Of a stretch of DNA of 64,000 bases, positions 26,511-35,106 are shown piece by piece. The translations under genes were made by a program, and so were the position numbers. The stretch comes from Bordetella parapertussis (GTDB lineage: Bacteria > Pseudomonadota > Gammaproteobacteria > Burkholderiales > SG8-41), in contig CAMATZ010000005.1 of assembly GCA_945861275.1 (NCBI GenBank), forward strand, positions 1 through 64,000. The letters run 5' to 3'. The stretch's first letter is position 1. Every line of letters starts with the position of its first letter. The notes below the pieces were generated by a model that was given only the letters and a program-made list of their open reading frames with translations, had not been told where the DNA came from and ran no database searches.

Positions 26511-27590
26511 TTACAGCTTGGGCCGAAATACAGCGAACACTTTGTCAGAATTGGTGATCCACGATTCGAGAAATACCGCTGCGTCGGGTTGCTTGCGACC
26601 CAGCGCGTGCATCGCGCCGGCGAGGCAAAACCAGTTGAGCAACTCGTGGTGTCCGCGATCCTCGACCTGTGCCAGCGTGGTGTTGCGCCAAAATGTCCAG
26701 TCGCCCTGCTTTAGCGCCGCGTAGTAGCGTTTGTCCGCCTCGACATCCGGATACAAGCGCGAGTGTTTGCGCACCAAAAAAGAATGGCTCCAACTGGACG
26801 AGGCGATAACCGCCACGCGCCACGGGCTGAGTTGCAATGCGCGCGCCACAGCGCCGCCCACATCAAAGCAGCGCCACGGCTGCGGCGCCGGCGGATCGAG
26901 TGCGCTGAGATCATCCCCCGTCCCCGGCATTTGCGCGGATGACGACGGCGATATCGCCGTACCACGGGCGGCGATCAACCAGCGCCCGTACGCGTTCACC
27001 GCAAACGGCACCACCGGATAATCAAAACCCTTGCGCTCGTAATCGAGGTAGAGCACCGAATTCGCGAACGCATGTCCCAGCGCATGGTGCAGCGGCTTGT
27101 AGGCATAGGCGACATCAATGCCTTCGGTCAGCAGGGCACTCGCCAGATACTTGCCGCCTGCGCGATGGCCCTTGACCGTAATGGTGTGGTCCTCGGGCTC
27201 GTCCCACGCGTTGCGCCCGCGGCGATAACCTTTCCACGGCTGGATGTCCACCGAATCGTAGGCGAGCACAGAAAATGCCGGCACGCAATCTTCACGGAAA
27301 TTTTCGTACTGATCGTCGCCCCAAATCAACACGAAGTCGGGTTTGAACGCGTCGAGTTCAGCACGAATCTTGCGGAACTGGTCGATCATATCCTGGCGGT
27401 GCTTATCGGAATGCGCCTGCCCGCGGTCGTTGCCCCACTGCTCACGCATGGCCGGCGGCCAGTTCTCCACCGCGCGCAAGTGCTCGGGGAGTGCGGCATC
27501 CTCCAGCGTTTGCTGCATACGCCAGCTCATGTTCACCCTGGCCGCAAGGTTTGGGTAGTGCGTGATGCCAAGACCGAGTATCTGACCCAT
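26511..27590 (-). CDS. Class III extradiol dioxygenase-like (LigB superfamily) protein
   Basis: 359 aa. It begins GLGITHYPNL, with a metal-binding His at residue 11, and later has FVLIWGDDQYENFREDC, ALGHAFANSVLYLDYERKG and SSSWSHSFLV, matching the LigB-type fold of protocatechuate 4,5-dioxygenase beta subunits. Members cleave catecholic rings with Fe(II), but several relatives act on other substrates, so the reaction is uncertain. It faces a Bug gene across a 105-base divergent intergenic region, suggesting a joint uptake-and-degradation function. Confidence 0.75.
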   Translation of the reverse strand: MGQILGLGITHYPNLAARVNMSWRMQQTLEDAALPEHLRAVENWPPAMREQWGNDRGQAHSDKHRQDMIDQFRKIRAELDAFKPDFVLIWGDDQYENFREDCVPAFSVLAYDSVDIQPWKGYRRGRNAWDEPEDHTITVKGHRAGGKYLASALLTEGIDVAYAYKPLHHALGHAFANSVLYLDYERKGFDYPVVPFAVNAYGRWLIAARGTAISPSSSAQMPGTGDDLSALDPPAPQPWRCFDVGGAVARALQLSPWRVAVIASSSWSHSFLVRKHSRLYPDVEADKRYYAALKQGDWTFWRNTTLAQVEDRGHHELLNWFCLAGAMHALGRKQPDAAVFLESWITNSDKVFAVFRPKL

Positions 27591-27695
27591 GATTCATCTC
27601 CTCCCGCGAAGGGCGCTACGCGCTGTGGTTACCGTGGCGCCGCATAGGCAATCCATAGCTTCTGCTATGCTAGCATTTGCATAGAGCAATCGGCG

Positions 27696-28697
27696 ATGAA
27701 ATCCACGATAACAACGCGTCGCAAAGTTTTTCGTACGCGCACGTGTCTGATCTGCGTCGCGGCCGTGTTTCCCCGCGCCGGCGGCGCAAGCGCGCAGGAC
27801 ATCGCGTTTCCGGCGCGTGCGGTGCAGATCGTGGTTCCCTATTCGACGGGCACTACCGCCGATATCCTTGCGCGGCTGCTCGGCCCGAAACTCTCCGAAC
27901 GCTGGAAGACGGGCGTGATCACCGACAACCGTCCGGGCGCCACCGGCGCGATCGGCATTGCATCCGTCGCCAAGGCTGCGCCGGATGGGCACACCCTGGC
28001 GTTCGTAGTGACCTCCTACAGCATGATTCCGGCGATTTACAAGACATTGCCGTACGATCCGTTGAAGAGCCTGGCGCCGGTGACGCGGATCACCACCAGC
28101 GGTCTCGCGCTGGTCGTGCATCCACAGGTGCCGGTGAAATCCGTACGTGAATTCGTGCAGCTCGCGAAGCGCCGTCCGGGAGAACTTTTTTATGCTTCTC
28201 CGGGCAACGGCTCGGCCCAGCATCTCGCGATGGAACTGTTCAAGCTCGAGGCCGGCGCCAGCATCGTGCACGTGCCTTACAAGGGATTGGCCGGCGCGCT
28301 CACCGACCTGATGGGCGGACATGTGCAGGTGATGCTCACGAACCTGCAGACCGTCCATCCCTATGTGAGCGGTGGCCGGCTGCGCATGCTGGCGGCGGCC
28401 AGCGCGCAGCGCTTGCCGGCGTTTCCCCAGGTGCCGACGCTGATGGAGCAAGGCCTCGCGCTCGAAGTCGAAACCTGGTCTGGTGCGCTGGTGCCGGCCG
28501 CCACCCCCGCATCCGTCATCGCCAGGCTCAACGCGGATATCAACGCGCTGCTCGAGCAGACGGATATCCGCGAGCAACTCGCGCGCCAGGGCATGAGTGC
28601 CGCCGGCGGGTCGCCCGAGGGGTTCAGGGCCTTGTTAAACAGCGAACTCGCACGCTGGTCGCGCGTGGTGGAAGCGGCGAAGATCAAGATAGACTGA
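27696..28697 (+). CDS. Bug-family receptor protein (Bug 2)
   Basis: 333 aa: N-terminal export signal with preceding arginines (TTRRKVFRTRTCLICVAAVF), then FPARAVQIVVPYSTGTTADILARLL, RPGATGAIGIASVAKAAPDG and the PYKGLAGALTDLMGGHVQVM segment. It is the periplasmic ligand-binding component of a tripartite tricarboxylate-type uptake system, ligand unknown. It diverges from the LigB-like gene. The 3' end lies 36 bases from the convergent M23 peptidase. Confidence 0.92.
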   Translation: MKSTITTRRKVFRTRTCLICVAAVFPRAGGASAQDIAFPARAVQIVVPYSTGTTADILARLLGPKLSERWKTGVITDNRPGATGAIGIASVAKAAPDGHTLAFVVTSYSMIPAIYKTLPYDPLKSLAPVTRITTSGLALVVHPQVPVKSVREFVQLAKRRPGELFYASPGNGSAQHLAMELFKLEAGASIVHVPYKGLAGALTDLMGGHVQVMLTNLQTVHPYVSGGRLRMLAAASAQRLPAFPQVPTLMEQGLALEVETWSGALVPAATPASVIARLNADINALLEQTDIREQLARQGMSAAGGSPEGFRALLNSELARWSRVVEAAKIKID

Positions 28698-28733
28698 TAG
28701 CGCATGGCGCGGTTTCCTGGCTTGCGCCCCGCA

Positions 28734-29597
28734 CTATCGCGCATCCAGAAAAAGCGCTGGATCCACGTACACGCCATTGAGCAACACGGCCCAATGCAGA
28801 TGCGGGCCGGTGACGCGGCCGGTTGCACCCGACAATCCCAAACCCCCGCCGCGCTCAACGTTGTCGCCTTCGTTCACGTCGATACGGCTCAGGTGCATGT
28901 AAAGCGTGATAAAGCCCTGCCCGTGATCGACAAACACACTTTTGCCGGCATAAAAATAATCGCCGGTGTTGATTACGCGACCGGCTGCGGCAGCGCGTAA
29001 CGGTGTGCCCGTGTTTATCGCCACATCCAGCCCGGCGTGCGGCGCGCTTTCCTTGCCATTTAACACTCGGCGTTCACCGAAGCGCGCGGAGAGGCGACCG
29101 CTGGCGGGCAAGTTCAGCGCAAAGGTTGCCGGGGGGGTGTTGCTCCAGTGGCTTATTGCGGCTTCGATGCGCGGCCGTTCGGCATCGATGCGCTTCTGAT
29201 CGGCGGCAGATGGCTGCAAAAATCGCGGATCGATTTTGAGATGTTGCGCATGGTACGTTTTGGGATCGATCTCGAACCCGGTTTCATACACCACCTGCAC
29301 CGTGTCTTTACCCGTCGCAATGTGCAGTTTTTGCGGTCCCGCCCTCGCGTCGAGCGGAATGCCGATGACGCCGAACACACCCTGTTCCAGCCGCACCGTA
29401 ATTACCCGCTTGCCGCCATAGGCAACGTCGCGCACCGGCGCATCGGGTTCGCCCAGCTTCACCACCACCACACCCCCGGGATGGGGCGCGTGGCGCGGCA
29501 ACGTCATTTGCGCGAACGCGCTGGTGCAAAGGCCGGCCGCACCCAAAATGCTGACCAACATGCAGCTAATCTTTTGTGCAAATTGCATCGAGAACAA
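28734..29597 (-). CDS. M23 family metallopeptidase (LytM domain)
   Basis: 287 aa periplasmic peptidoglycan hydrolase. Signal peptide (MLVSILGAAGLCTSAFA), an immunoglobulin-like N-terminal half, then the M23 domain from about residue 165 with the zinc motif HAGLDVAINTGTPLRAAAAG (His and Asp) and HLHWAVLLNG (HxH). Unlike the EnvC-like protein at 4821-6056, all zinc ligands are present, so it should be catalytically active. Single gene, convergent with Bug 2. Confidence 0.88.
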   Translation of the reverse strand: MFSMQFAQKISCMLVSILGAAGLCTSAFAQMTLPRHAPHPGGVVVVKLGEPDAPVRDVAYGGKRVITVRLEQGVFGVIGIPLDARAGPQKLHIATGKDTVQVVYETGFEIDPKTYHAQHLKIDPRFLQPSAADQKRIDAERPRIEAAISHWSNTPPATFALNLPASGRLSARFGERRVLNGKESAPHAGLDVAINTGTPLRAAAAGRVINTGDYFYAGKSVFVDHGQGFITLYMHLSRIDVNEGDNVERGGGLGLSGATGRVTGPHLHWAVLLNGVYVDPALFLDAR

Positions 29598-29657
29598 TTA
29601 GCGCCCGTAAATTACACAAAAATCACTGGCGCCGCATGAACACAGACAGACACAGAT

Positions 29658-30614
29658 TCAAACCCCGCCGGATGCCACGGCGCGCTGGATAGGGCCGGCC
29701 ACAATCCGTGCTGCCCGTACGCAACAAGCGGCCTGATGCGCAATCGCCGCCGGAACCGGATGTGCGCCCGCCAGCGCGCCGTTGATCCAATCCGCCGTCA
29801 CCGCAGCGTCGCGGCTGTCAGGCAATTGCGGGTTCTCGGTAGCCCCTGCACGCCAGGTTTCGACCGCCACGCCGTCGAGCCAATCCAGTGCCGGTTCGCG
29901 CCGCGGATGTGCTGCGGCCTCGCCTTCCGCGCCACGCAGCAACAGGGCGTTGGCCGCATGCTGGGTAAAAAATGCGCGCATGCGCGTGACATATTCGGGA
30001 TGCGTCACGCTCACCAGCCGCACTGCCGGCGTGGTGAACGGCTGCAGCATCTTCGCCAGCGTATGCCCCGAACTGCGCACGCCCATCGCACGCCGCAACC
30101 CCAGCACGCGCGCCAGCGGTGGCGCGAGCACCTCAATGCTGATCAACGCCAGGCCGCGTTGATGCACTTGCGCTTGCGCTTCCTCCGTGGATCGCGCGGC
30201 GCTGACACCCATCGCCAGCAACACCTCATGCGTGCTGACGCGGCCGGGGTCAGCCGTAACCCCCTGCACCAGCACCGGCACGCCTGCGCGCGCCACCAGA
30301 TGCGCGAGCAGCGGTGTCAAATTGGGCAATTGCCGCGCGCCGTTATACGCCGGAATCACCAGCGGCGCTGTATTCGCAGGTGCCGTTAAATGCGCATAAC
30401 AGGCCTCGCATGCCGCAAGGAACCCCGCCAACTCCTCCAGCGATTCGCCCTTGATACGCATCGCCATCAGCACCGCGCCCAACTGCAAATCGGGTACTTC
30501 CCCGGCCAGCATCGCGGTAAACAACGCCTGCGCGTCGTCACGGTTCAAATCGCGCGCAGCGTTCTTGCCGCGGCCGATTTCCTTGATGATACGGGTGAGT
30601 TCGCCGGTTTCCAC
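29658..30614 (-). CDS. ybiB: YbiB-like protein (anthranilate phosphoribosyltransferase fold)
   Basis: 318 aa homologue of TrpD-fold YbiB: IIKEIGRGKNAARDLNRDDAQALFTAMLAGEVPDLQLGAVLMAMRIKGES at the N-terminus (glycosyltransferase family 3 helical domain), then LPNLTPLLAHLVARAGVPVLVQG. YbiB of Escherichia coli binds DNA/RNA without phosphoribosyltransferase activity and is LexA-controlled. No LexA box was identified here. It is not TrpD: no other trp gene is nearby and the PRPP-binding glycine loop is altered. Single gene. Confidence 0.85.
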   Translation of the reverse strand: METGELTRIIKEIGRGKNAARDLNRDDAQALFTAMLAGEVPDLQLGAVLMAMRIKGESLEELAGFLAACEACYAHLTAPANTAPLVIPAYNGARQLPNLTPLLAHLVARAGVPVLVQGVTADPGRVSTHEVLLAMGVSAARSTEEAQAQVHQRGLALISIEVLAPPLARVLGLRRAMGVRSSGHTLAKMLQPFTTPAVRLVSVTHPEYVTRMRAFFTQHAANALLLRGAEGEAAAHPRREPALDWLDGVAVETWRAGATENPQLPDSRDAAVTADWINGALAGAHPVPAAIAHQAACCVRAARIVAGPIQRAVASGGV

Positions 30615-30752
30615 GGGTGTATGATCGCACGCTGTTCACCGCTTGGGTATTGGAACAAGTACCACAGGCGCCATACGCACCAGCACCGCCTGCAGCGGCG
30701 CGTGCGGTCTCTGGAATTATGCAGGACGCAACCCCTCTAAGGAGCATGCTTC

Positions 30753-31856
30753 ATGGCAAACAAGATTCGTCTGGGATTTATTGGCGCCAACGTTGGTTCG
30801 ACCTGGGCTTCCCAGTCGCACTTCCCGGCGCTGCTGGCCAGCCCGGATGTCGAACTGACCGCAGTCTGCACGCGCAACCCGGAGAGTGCGGAAGCGGCGC
30901 GTGTGGCATTCGGTGCGAAACTCGCGTTCACCGATTACCGGGCGATGGTGGCATCCAAAGAGATCGACGCGGTGGCGGTGGTGGTGCGGGTGCCATCGCA
31001 CTATGACACTACCAAGGCCGCTATTGAAGCCGGTAAACATGTCTACACCGAGTGGCCGCTGGGCCGCACCACCGCCGAAGCCGAAGAACTGGCGGCGCTG
31101 GCCCGTGCCAAGGGTGTGCTGACGGCCTGCGGTCTGCAATCGCGGGTCAGCCCCGCACTGCTTTACCTGAAGGAGCAGATCGAATCCGGCTATGTGGGAG
31201 AGGTGCTGGCCTGTCACGTCACCACCATGCGTGACGGCACGCTGGAGCGCCCGTCCAGCCGCACCTGGCAACGCGATGCCAGCCTCGGCGCGAACACCCT
31301 GACCATCGCCAACGGGCATGTCATCGACGCCTTGCGCTTCGTCGCGGGCAACTTCTCGCGCGTGGCGTGCATGGTCACGACTCAGGCCAAGCAATGGTAC
31401 GAGACCGACACCAAAAAGATGGTGGATGTCACCTCGCCGGACAACGTGCTGGTCAGCGGACAACTGGTGAGCGGCGCGGTGGCATCGGTGCATGTGGGCG
31501 CCGTTCCCTGGGCCGGCGGCGGTTTTCGGATGGAGATCTTCGGGCGCGAAGGCACGCTGGTCGCCACCGGCAATGTCTCGTCGCAGCGCGGCGAGATGCT
31601 GCGGGTGCAAGGCGCACAGCGCAGCCAGACGTTGAGCGAGCTTACGATACCGGAGCGCTTCAACCATGTCCCGGCGAGCTTCCCGCGCGGCGATCCGTTC
31701 AACGTCGGGCAGATGTATGCGCTGTTCGCCGAAGCGATCCGCACCGGCAAGAGCCACAGCCGCCTGCCGACGTTTGACACCGCGGTTGGCCTGCATCACT
31801 TCATCGATACCATCCAGCAGGCTTCGGATATGGGCCGGACGTTGCCGGTGGCCTGA
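30753..31856 (+). CDS. Gfo/Idh/MocA family oxidoreductase
   Basis: 367 aa NAD(P)-dependent oxidoreductase: GFIGANVGSTWASQSHFPAL Rossmann motif at residues 7-26, the SHYDTTKAAIEAGKHVYTEW segment, then the C-terminal alpha/beta domain. The usual E-K-P motif, whose lysine takes part in catalysis, here reads E-W-P-L, so activity or mechanism may differ. The ATG has AAGGAG upstream. It stands alone between ybiB (divergent) and the SoxC-like gene, 128 bases further on the same strand. Substrate unknown, probably a sugar or polyol derivative. Confidence 0.85.
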   Translation: MANKIRLGFIGANVGSTWASQSHFPALLASPDVELTAVCTRNPESAEAARVAFGAKLAFTDYRAMVASKEIDAVAVVVRVPSHYDTTKAAIEAGKHVYTEWPLGRTTAEAEELAALARAKGVLTACGLQSRVSPALLYLKEQIESGYVGEVLACHVTTMRDGTLERPSSRTWQRDASLGANTLTIANGHVIDALRFVAGNFSRVACMVTTQAKQWYETDTKKMVDVTSPDNVLVSGQLVSGAVASVHVGAVPWAGGGFRMEIFGREGTLVATGNVSSQRGEMLRVQGAQRSQTLSELTIPERFNHVPASFPRGDPFNVGQMYALFAEAIRTGKSHSRLPTFDTAVGLHHFIDTIQQASDMGRTLPVA

Positions 31857-31984
31857 GTCGGGCCAACCGCAGACCAAGCGACGTAAGCGGTCGCCGGGAA
31901 TCATTCTTTAAACAGCAACGGCGGCCTCATGGATGTGAAAGCCGCCTACAATTCTGATTGAATTTTTTGAGGTAGAGGACGGAT

Positions 31985-33229
31985 ATGGCAAGACCGGAAA
32001 TCGAAGGCGATTGGGTGATGGGCTGGCCGGACCGCAAGCGTGCGGTCATCAACGCCGGCAAAGACACGCAGGGCCGCGTCATCAATGGCCGAGCGCCGAT
32101 CACCGAACTCGAAGGCCTGCTCACGCCCACCGACGCCTATTACGTGGTGAATCAGCTGGATGTGCCGGAGCCGATGCATCCCGATGACTGGATTTTGTCC
32201 ATCGGCGGTTTGGTTGAGCGGCCCATCGAAATGTCGCTGAAGGATTTGCGCAGGCTGCCGGGCCGCACTGTGCGTGCAGTGACCGAGTGCGCGGGCAACG
32301 ATGCAGGTTTTTTTGATTACCAGCAAAGAGGCGGCAACAAGCCTTCGCGCATCAACCAACAGGACATGAATGCGCGCGCGGCGCAGCGCGAAAAAAACAT
32401 CGTGCCCAGTAACGATCAGATCAGCAACGAATCGACCACCACCTGCGCGGTGAGCGCGGGCGAATTCACCGGCGTGCCGCTGGCGGAAGTATTGAAAAAG
32501 GCGGGCATCAAGAATAACGCAGTGGCAGTGCGCTTTCAGGGGTTCGACCGTGGTCACCCTGATCTTGCCGTACAGTACCGCTCGGTGGGACGCTCGGATT
32601 TCAAGCTGGTCGATCCGGGTATTATCAATTACGAAAAAGGCATGCCGATGGCGAAAGCCATGCACCCGGACACGTTGCTGGCGTGGTCGATGAACGGCGA
32701 ATGGCTCACCCACATCCATGGCGCGCCGGTGCGCGTGGTGACGCCGGGCTGGTCGGGCAACTGGTGGGTGAAATGGCTGGAGCAAATCGAAGTGCTCGAT
32801 CATCTACCGCAGTATTACTACCAGTATCACTACTTTACCTATGGTACTGGCCCCGACGACCCCAAAAAAGAAATGATCACGGCAATGGGCGTGCGCTGCA
32901 TCATCCTCAATCCGCTGGACGAGGATTCGCCGCTGGAACGCGGCGCGCACAAAATACAGGGCCGCGCATGGAGCGGCATGGGGATGATCAAGCGTGTTGA
33001 AGTGAGCGTCGATGGCGGCAAATCATGGACCGATGCCCATCTCGAAGAACCGCTAGAACGCTGGTTGTGGGTGCGCTGGTCGCTGCTGTGGGAGGTGGAT
33101 AAGCCGGGCGCCTATCAGATCATGGCCCGCGCCACCGATGAGACGGGGCGAGTGCAGCCGCAGATACCCTGGAATTATCAGCGCAAGAATTTTGATGGGA
33201 TCGTGCCTACCGACGTAACCGTCGTTTGA
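31985..33229 (+). CDS. SoxC/sulfite oxidase-like molybdopterin enzyme
   Basis: 414 aa. The Mo-cofactor domain has the cysteine ligand in RAVTECAGNDAGFF (about residue 100) and the downstream GNWWVKWLEQIEV; the C-terminal dimerisation domain has SGMGMIKRVEVSVDGGKSW. It resembles the SoxC/SorA branch of the sulfite oxidase family, which oxidises sulfite or sulfur-bound substrates and passes electrons to a cytochrome. No Tat or Sec signal is seen: the protein starts MARPEIEGDWVMGWPDRKR. No SoxD-like cytochrome is adjacent. The true substrate is uncertain. Confidence 0.85.
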   Translation: MARPEIEGDWVMGWPDRKRAVINAGKDTQGRVINGRAPITELEGLLTPTDAYYVVNQLDVPEPMHPDDWILSIGGLVERPIEMSLKDLRRLPGRTVRAVTECAGNDAGFFDYQQRGGNKPSRINQQDMNARAAQREKNIVPSNDQISNESTTTCAVSAGEFTGVPLAEVLKKAGIKNNAVAVRFQGFDRGHPDLAVQYRSVGRSDFKLVDPGIINYEKGMPMAKAMHPDTLLAWSMNGEWLTHIHGAPVRVVTPGWSGNWWVKWLEQIEVLDHLPQYYYQYHYFTYGTGPDDPKKEMITAMGVRCIILNPLDEDSPLERGAHKIQGRAWSGMGMIKRVEVSVDGGKSWTDAHLEEPLERWLWVRWSLLWEVDKPGAYQIMARATDETGRVQPQIPWNYQRKNFDGIVPTDVTVV

Positions 33230-33234
33230 AATCC

Positions 33235-33315
33235 GTGAACGGTGAATAGTGAACAGTGAACCGTAGTGTGATGGTTTTGCCGTGGACTATTCACTATTCA
33301 CTATTCACCGTTCAC
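33235..33315. repeat. Long inverted repeat of AGTGAA/TTCACT units before etfB
   Basis: Bases 33235-33253 (GTGAACGGTGAATAGTGAA) are perfectly complementary to 33297-33315, 19 bases, around a 43-base loop. The arms consist of short repeated GTGAA words. It lies between the SoxC-like stop and etfB and covers almost the whole intergenic space; transcribed, it would form a stable hairpin. Confidence 0.85.
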
Positions 33316-33326
33316 TGTCTGCAAAA

Positions 33327-34121
33327 ATGCATATAGTCGTCTGCATCAAATACATTCCCGACCCCGAAGCCGCCTTCAGCATGTTCAGCATCGATGAGCA
33401 GGCGAGAAAGATCAAACCGGCGTCGGGGTTAAAGCATGTGGTCAGTCCGTTCGACGAACAAGCCGTCGAGGCGGCGCTGCGCATACGCGAAGCCCACGCA
33501 GGCACACGCATCACCGTGCTGACGCTCGGCGATGAAACCTCACGCAACGCGTTGAAGCATGGTCTTGCGATGGGCGCGGATGATGGCGTGCTGCTGGCGG
33601 ATGCTGCGTTTAATGAGGGCGACAGCGCCACCACGGCGCAGGCGTTGACGGCTGCCGTGACGAAACTCGGCGCCGTCGATCTGGTGTTGACCGGAAGACA
33701 GGCGGCGGATTGGGATGCCGGCATCGTCGGTGCTGCGGTGGGCGAGTTGTTGGGCGTGCCGGTGCTGAGTTTTGCCATGCAGGTGAGCGTTGCGGATAAT
33801 CATGTGCGCGTGGAGCGCGTGCTGGATGACGGCAGTGAAGTAGTTGAAGTCGCATTGCCAGCGGTGGTGACGGTATCGAATGAGATTGGACCGCCGCGCG
33901 CGCCTACCCTGCGTGAGACCATGCGCGCAGCCCGCAAACCCATCGTGAAATGGTCGGCGGTGGATTTGGGCTTGCAGGCGACTGACCTTGCCGCGCGCTG
34001 CGTGCGTGAACGGTTGTTTGTGCCGATAAAAGACGGCCGCTGTGAGCTGATTGCAGGCGCCACACCTGAAGAACAGGGCGCGAAGCTCGCGTTGCGATTG
34101 CGTGAGGCACGGATGTTATGA
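33327..34121 (+). CDS. etfB: Electron transfer flavoprotein, beta subunit
   Basis: Beta subunit of the FAD/AMP-binding heterodimer that takes electrons from acyl-CoA dehydrogenases to ETF:quinone oxidoreductase. 264 aa from ATG 33327: MHIVVCIKYIPDPEAAF, TVLTLGDETSRNALKHGLAMGADDGVLL and the C-terminal segment AKLALRLREARML. The frame extends upstream into the repeat, so a shorter start is taken. The stop overlaps the etfA ATG. It opens the catabolic cluster 33.3-44 kb. Confidence 0.93.
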   Translation: MHIVVCIKYIPDPEAAFSMFSIDEQARKIKPASGLKHVVSPFDEQAVEAALRIREAHAGTRITVLTLGDETSRNALKHGLAMGADDGVLLADAAFNEGDSATTAQALTAAVTKLGAVDLVLTGRQAADWDAGIVGAAVGELLGVPVLSFAMQVSVADNHVRVERVLDDGSEVVEVALPAVVTVSNEIGPPRAPTLRETMRAARKPIVKWSAVDLGLQATDLAARCVRERLFVPIKDGRCELIAGATPEEQGAKLALRLREARML

Positions 34122-35080
34122 GTGTTGTGCTGGTCATCCTCGAACTGGTTGGCGGCAAACCAGCGGCAATAGGTTTGGAGTTGCTCGCGCTGGCACGCAC
34201 ACTTGTGGGTGGTGGAAGGGTCGCAGCACTGGTGCCAGGCGCGGATGAGCGCGTCGCGCAAATCCTGATCGCGCAGGGCGCTGATACCGTTTACGTAAGC
34301 GACGATCCTGCCGCCGCTGCCTATAACAGCGATGCGTGGACAGGCTGTGCCGAGCGCCTTGCGCGTGAACTGAACCCGGCAGTGATTCTCACCGCGCACA
34401 ACAGCACCGGCGCTGATCTCGCGCCGCGGCTCGCGTTTCGCCTTGACTATGGCTGTGCGACAGGGTGTGTCGCCATTGACGACAACAACGGCGCACTGCA
34501 CTTCACGCGCCCGTGTTACGGCGGCAACGCGCGTGAAACAGTGAGCTTCAACAGCCGCCCGGCGGTGGCGACGGTGCGCCCGGGCATCTACCACGCGCTG
34601 GCGGCTGACACGGCGCGCAGCGGTGGGATAATCGCGGTGGCGTTGCCGCCGTCGCGCGTGCGCGTGATCGAACGCAAACGCGACAGCGGCGGCGCACTAC
34701 GTCTTGAAGACGCAAAAGTCATCATCGCGGGTGGTCGCGGATTGAACGGGCCGGAAGGATTCAAAGTGTTGGAGCCGTTGGCCGCTATACTCGGTGGCGT
34801 GGTTGGGGCGAGTCGTGTGCCCTGCGATCTCGGCTGGTGCTCGCACGCGATGCAGATCGGGCTTACCGGGAAAACCGTAACGCCGGAGTTGTATATTGCG
34901 GTGGGCATTTCCGGTGCGAGTCACCACCTCGCCGGATGCGGTAATGCAAAGACTATAGTCGCGATCAACAGCGATGCGGATGCGGCGATTTTTCGTGATG
35001 CCAGGTTTGGTGTGGTGGGAGATTATGCGAAAGTGATGCCGGCGTTGACCGCTGCGATCAAAGCGCTGCCAACGCTGTAG
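34118..35080 (+). CDS. etfA: Electron transfer flavoprotein, alpha subunit
   Basis: 320 aa. The C-terminal FAD-binding domain is clear: MQIGLTGKTVTPELYIAVGISGASHHLAG, followed by IVAINSDADAAIFRDARFGVVGDYAKVMPAL. Works with EtfB as electron acceptor for flavin dehydrogenases. Translationally coupled to etfB. No acyl-CoA dehydrogenase gene is present in this cluster, so its partner dehydrogenase must lie elsewhere. Confidence 0.93.
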   Translation: MSVVLVILELVGGKPAAIGLELLALARTLVGGGRVAALVPGADERVAQILIAQGADTVYVSDDPAAAAYNSDAWTGCAERLARELNPAVILTAHNSTGADLAPRLAFRLDYGCATGCVAIDDNNGALHFTRPCYGGNARETVSFNSRPAVATVRPGIYHALAADTARSGGIIAVALPPSRVRVIERKRDSGGALRLEDAKVIIAGGRGLNGPEGFKVLEPLAAILGGVVGASRVPCDLGWCSHAMQIGLTGKTVTPELYIAVGISGASHHLAGCGNAKTIVAINSDADAAIFRDARFGVVGDYAKVMPALTAAIKALPTL

Positions 35081-35106
35081 GTTATTGGTTTAAATCGGAG
35101 AACGAC

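Noticed and set aside
27591-27695. Transcription-factor gene in the LigB-Bug 2 divergent gap
   Set aside because: The gap is only 105 bases and contains no open frame; regulators must act from elsewhere.
30717-31904. 395-codon minus-strand frame opposite the Gfo/Idh gene
   Set aside because: Antisense shadow with no motif; the plus-strand gene has Rossmann motif and Shine-Dalgarno.
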